Shown here piece after piece: positions 30,575 to 32,184 of a stretch of DNA of 32,184 nt. The stretch's first letter is position 1. Every line of letters starts with the position of its first letter. The position numbers and the translations under genes were made by a program. Below the pieces are notes generated by a model, which was not told the origin of the DNA, ran no database searches, and was given only the letters and a program-made list of their open reading frames with translations. The stretch lies in the NCBI GenBank assembly GCA_003818505.1, contig RPRI01000051.1, positions 1 to 32,184 on the forward strand, read 5' to 3'. The DNA is from Desulfobacteraceae bacterium (lineage in GTDB: Bacteria; Desulfobacterota; Desulfobacteria; Desulfobacterales; RPRI01).

Positions 30575-32184
30575 ATGCAAAGATCTCAAAGTAAATCCAA
30601 TCATTTAGAGATATTTCATCGTCTAATCAAGTTTGTCATTCCCGCAATCTTAATTTTTTCACTTCTCCTGATGCCTTTGTATCTCTCGCAGGCGGCGGAG
30701 AAACCGCCTGATGGGGTCAAGGCCGTATGGGATGTAAAGAAGGCTTTCAGAGAAAAGACGCCGACGCGCGAGCGGATATGCATCAACGGGCTGTGGCGCT
30801 GGCAGCCGGCTCAGGTCAAGGCCGATGCCGTTTTGCAGGAAAATTGGGGATATTTCAAGGTTCCCGGAAGCTGGCCGGGCGAAAGCCACTATATGCAGAA
30901 GGATTCGCAGACCGTCCATGTTAATCGGGGTTGGCAAAATGAAAACATGCGCGAGGTCGTTTCGGCATGGTATCAGCGGGAAATCACCATTCCGGGAGCT
31001 TGGACCGGGAGGCGCATCATCGTCCGTTTGGCGTATCTGAATTCTTTTGCTTCTGTTTATCTCGACGGGAAGCGGGTCGGGGACGTCCGGTTTCCCGGCG
31101 GTGACGTTGATATTACATCGGCGGGGCGGCCGGGAAATACGCAGGTCCTCAGCATGTATGTAGTCGCCATGCCTTTGAAGGGGGTGCTGCTTTCATTCAA
31201 TGACACTGATGCCGCCAAAACGGTAAAAGGTTCGGTAATTCATCGCGGCTTGTGCGGCGATGTCTATCTTGAAGGTGAACCTTCCGGGGAGAGCGTTGCG
31301 GACATCAAAGTGGATACTTCCGTGCGCCATGGAAGAGTCGCAGTCGGCGTCACTCTTCAAAACCTGAATCCTGATCGTCAATATTCGCTGCGGACCCGGA
31401 TTTTCGATAAGGGAATGATTGTCAAGGATTTTACAAGCAGTCCGTTTAAAAGAAGCGATTTGAAATACGGGCGCATAACTTTTGAAGAAAAATGGAAGCC
31501 GAAGAAACTTTGGGATATTCACACGCCTCAAAACGTGTTTAATCTCAAGGTTTCACTTATGGATGCCGGCGGCAATTTATTGGATGAAAGTCATCGCGTG
31601 CGCTTCGGATTTCGCGAGCTATGGATCGAGGGCAGGGATTTTTATCTTAATGGCAGCCGCATCTTTCTCTCCGCTGTTCCCCTGGATAACGCCCAGATCG
31701 GGGCCGGCGCCGCTACTTATGAAAGCGCAAGGGAAAGTCTCCTGCGATTGAAGGGCTTCGGAATCAATTTCGTGTACACCCATAATTACGGCTGCCAGCC
31801 GGGCGCGAATGTGAGCTTTGCGGAAATCCTGCGGGCGGCGGATGATGTCGGCATGCTTATTTCTTTTTCTCAGCCCCATTTCGGCCATTATGAGTGGGAA
31901 GCGGCCGATGCCGATAGGTCCAACGGTTATGCGGAGCATGCGGCGTTCTACGTGCGGGCGGCGCAGAATCATCCTTCTGTCGCGCTGTATTCCATGAATC
32001 ACAACGCAACGGGCTACAGCGAAGACATGAACCCGGATATGATTGACGGCATTCAGGACAAACGAAGCCCTCCGTCCATGAAAAACGTTGAGAAGGCTTT
32101 GCGGGCCGAGGCCATCGTCAAGCATCTGGATGGAAGCCGCATTATTTATCATCACTCCTCCGGCAATCTCGGCTCCATGCATAC
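30575..32184 (+). CDS. Secreted GH2-like glycoside hydrolase, 3' partial
   Basis: The frame is open to the window end (536 codons). A signal peptide covers about residues 1-41 (hydrophobic IPAILIFSLLLMPLYL, then SQAAE). The GH2 sugar-binding jelly roll (about 65-215, INGLWRWQP, VPGSWPG, AWYQREITIP, LAYLNSFASVYLDGKRVG) and Ig-like domain follow. The TIM barrel starts near 345 (FYLNGSRIFLSAVP). Where GH2 enzymes have W-S-x-x-N-E, this protein reads YSMNHNATG (475-480), so the acid/base Glu seems to be lost. The ATG lacks a ribosome binding site and the DNA is clearly more GC-rich than its neighbours. Function may be an atypical glycosidase or a sugar-binding protein. Confidence 0.75.
   Translation, partial: MQRSQSKSNHLEIFHRLIKFVIPAILIFSLLLMPLYLSQAAEKPPDGVKAVWDVKKAFREKTPTRERICINGLWRWQPAQVKADAVLQENWGYFKVPGSWPGESHYMQKDSQTVHVNRGWQNENMREVVSAWYQREITIPGAWTGRRIIVRLAYLNSFASVYLDGKRVGDVRFPGGDVDITSAGRPGNTQVLSMYVVAMPLKGVLLSFNDTDAAKTVKGSVIHRGLCGDVYLEGEPSGESVADIKVDTSVRHGRVAVGVTLQNLNPDRQYSLRTRIFDKGMIVKDFTSSPFKRSDLKYGRITFEEKWKPKKLWDIHTPQNVFNLKVSLMDAGGNLLDESHRVRFGFRELWIEGRDFYLNGSRIFLSAVPLDNAQIGAGAATYESARESLLRLKGFGINFVYTHNYGCQPGANVSFAEILRAADDVGMLISFSQPHFGHYEWEAADADRSNGYAEHAAFYVRAAQNHPSVALYSMNHNATGYSEDMNPDMIDGIQDKRSPPSMKNVEKALRAEAIVKHLDGSRIIYHHSSGNLGSMH

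Noticed and set aside
31619-32182. Minus-strand open frame of 187 codons
   Set aside because: It is antisense to the GH2-like gene, whose plus-strand frame is continuous and family-like.

Overview
The window looks like an accessory region of a Gram-negative bacterium, most plausibly a deltaproteobacterium (Desulfobacterota; Syntrophia-like is a guess). The clues are a surface protein ending in a CFI-box C-terminal region, a dense exopolysaccharide (EPS) operon, many type II toxin-antitoxin (TA) pairs, and interspersed low-complexity repeats. No rRNA, tRNA or CRISPR array was seen.

Region 1 (1-19471) is an EPS or O-polysaccharide locus, all on the + strand and tightly packed. In order it holds: a polysaccharide deacetylase fused to a GT4 glycosyltransferase (cut by the window start); a UPF0175 protein; a GT2 glycosyltransferase; a repeat-flanked GxxExxY gene; a VpsJ-like protein; a second GT2; a FemAB-like transferase; an MBOAT acyltransferase with its SGNH partner; an acyltransferase-3 protein; a YdjC-type deacetylase; a second acyltransferase-like membrane protein; an O-antigen ligase/polymerase; a flippase; and a YdjC / asparagine-synthase-like / YdjC triplet. 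Together these can build repeat units, add and remove acyl groups, flip the lipid-linked units and polymerise them. The priming transferase and the export proteins are not in the window and would lie upstream.

Region 2 (19472-23180) is one large secreted gene: signal peptide, right-handed beta-helix, two choice-of-anchor-D-like domains, a choice-of-anchor-U-like domain and a CFI-box C-terminus. It may be a lyase, epimerase or surface binder of the polysaccharide. Strong palindromes follow it.

Region 3 (23488-30220) is a TA island, part working and part decayed. Apparently intact pairs are HicBA, CopG/PIN, Phd/PIN and a small antitoxin with a RelE/ParE-like toxin. Decayed pieces are an antitoxin with a frameshifted PIN toxin, an AlbA/Schlafen-type regulator split by a 121-bp element and also internally deleted, a MNT gene with an N-terminally truncated HEPN partner, and an antitoxin gene with a strong promoter but only a possible scrap of its toxin. 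Three TA promoters can be read directly, with palindromic operators.

Region 4 (30575-end) is a visibly more GC-rich gene for a secreted GH2-like protein, cut by the window end. The Glu expected as catalytic acid/base appears to be replaced.

The most unusual theme is repeat traffic. A near-identical 121-bp element occurs twice in opposite orientation and splits one gene. C-rich 'ccct' repeats lie between genes but also inside the first gene, where they encode the linker joining its two enzyme domains. The GxxExxY gene sits beside an internally deleted relic of its own repeat unit, and its C-terminal tail is encoded by the repeat.
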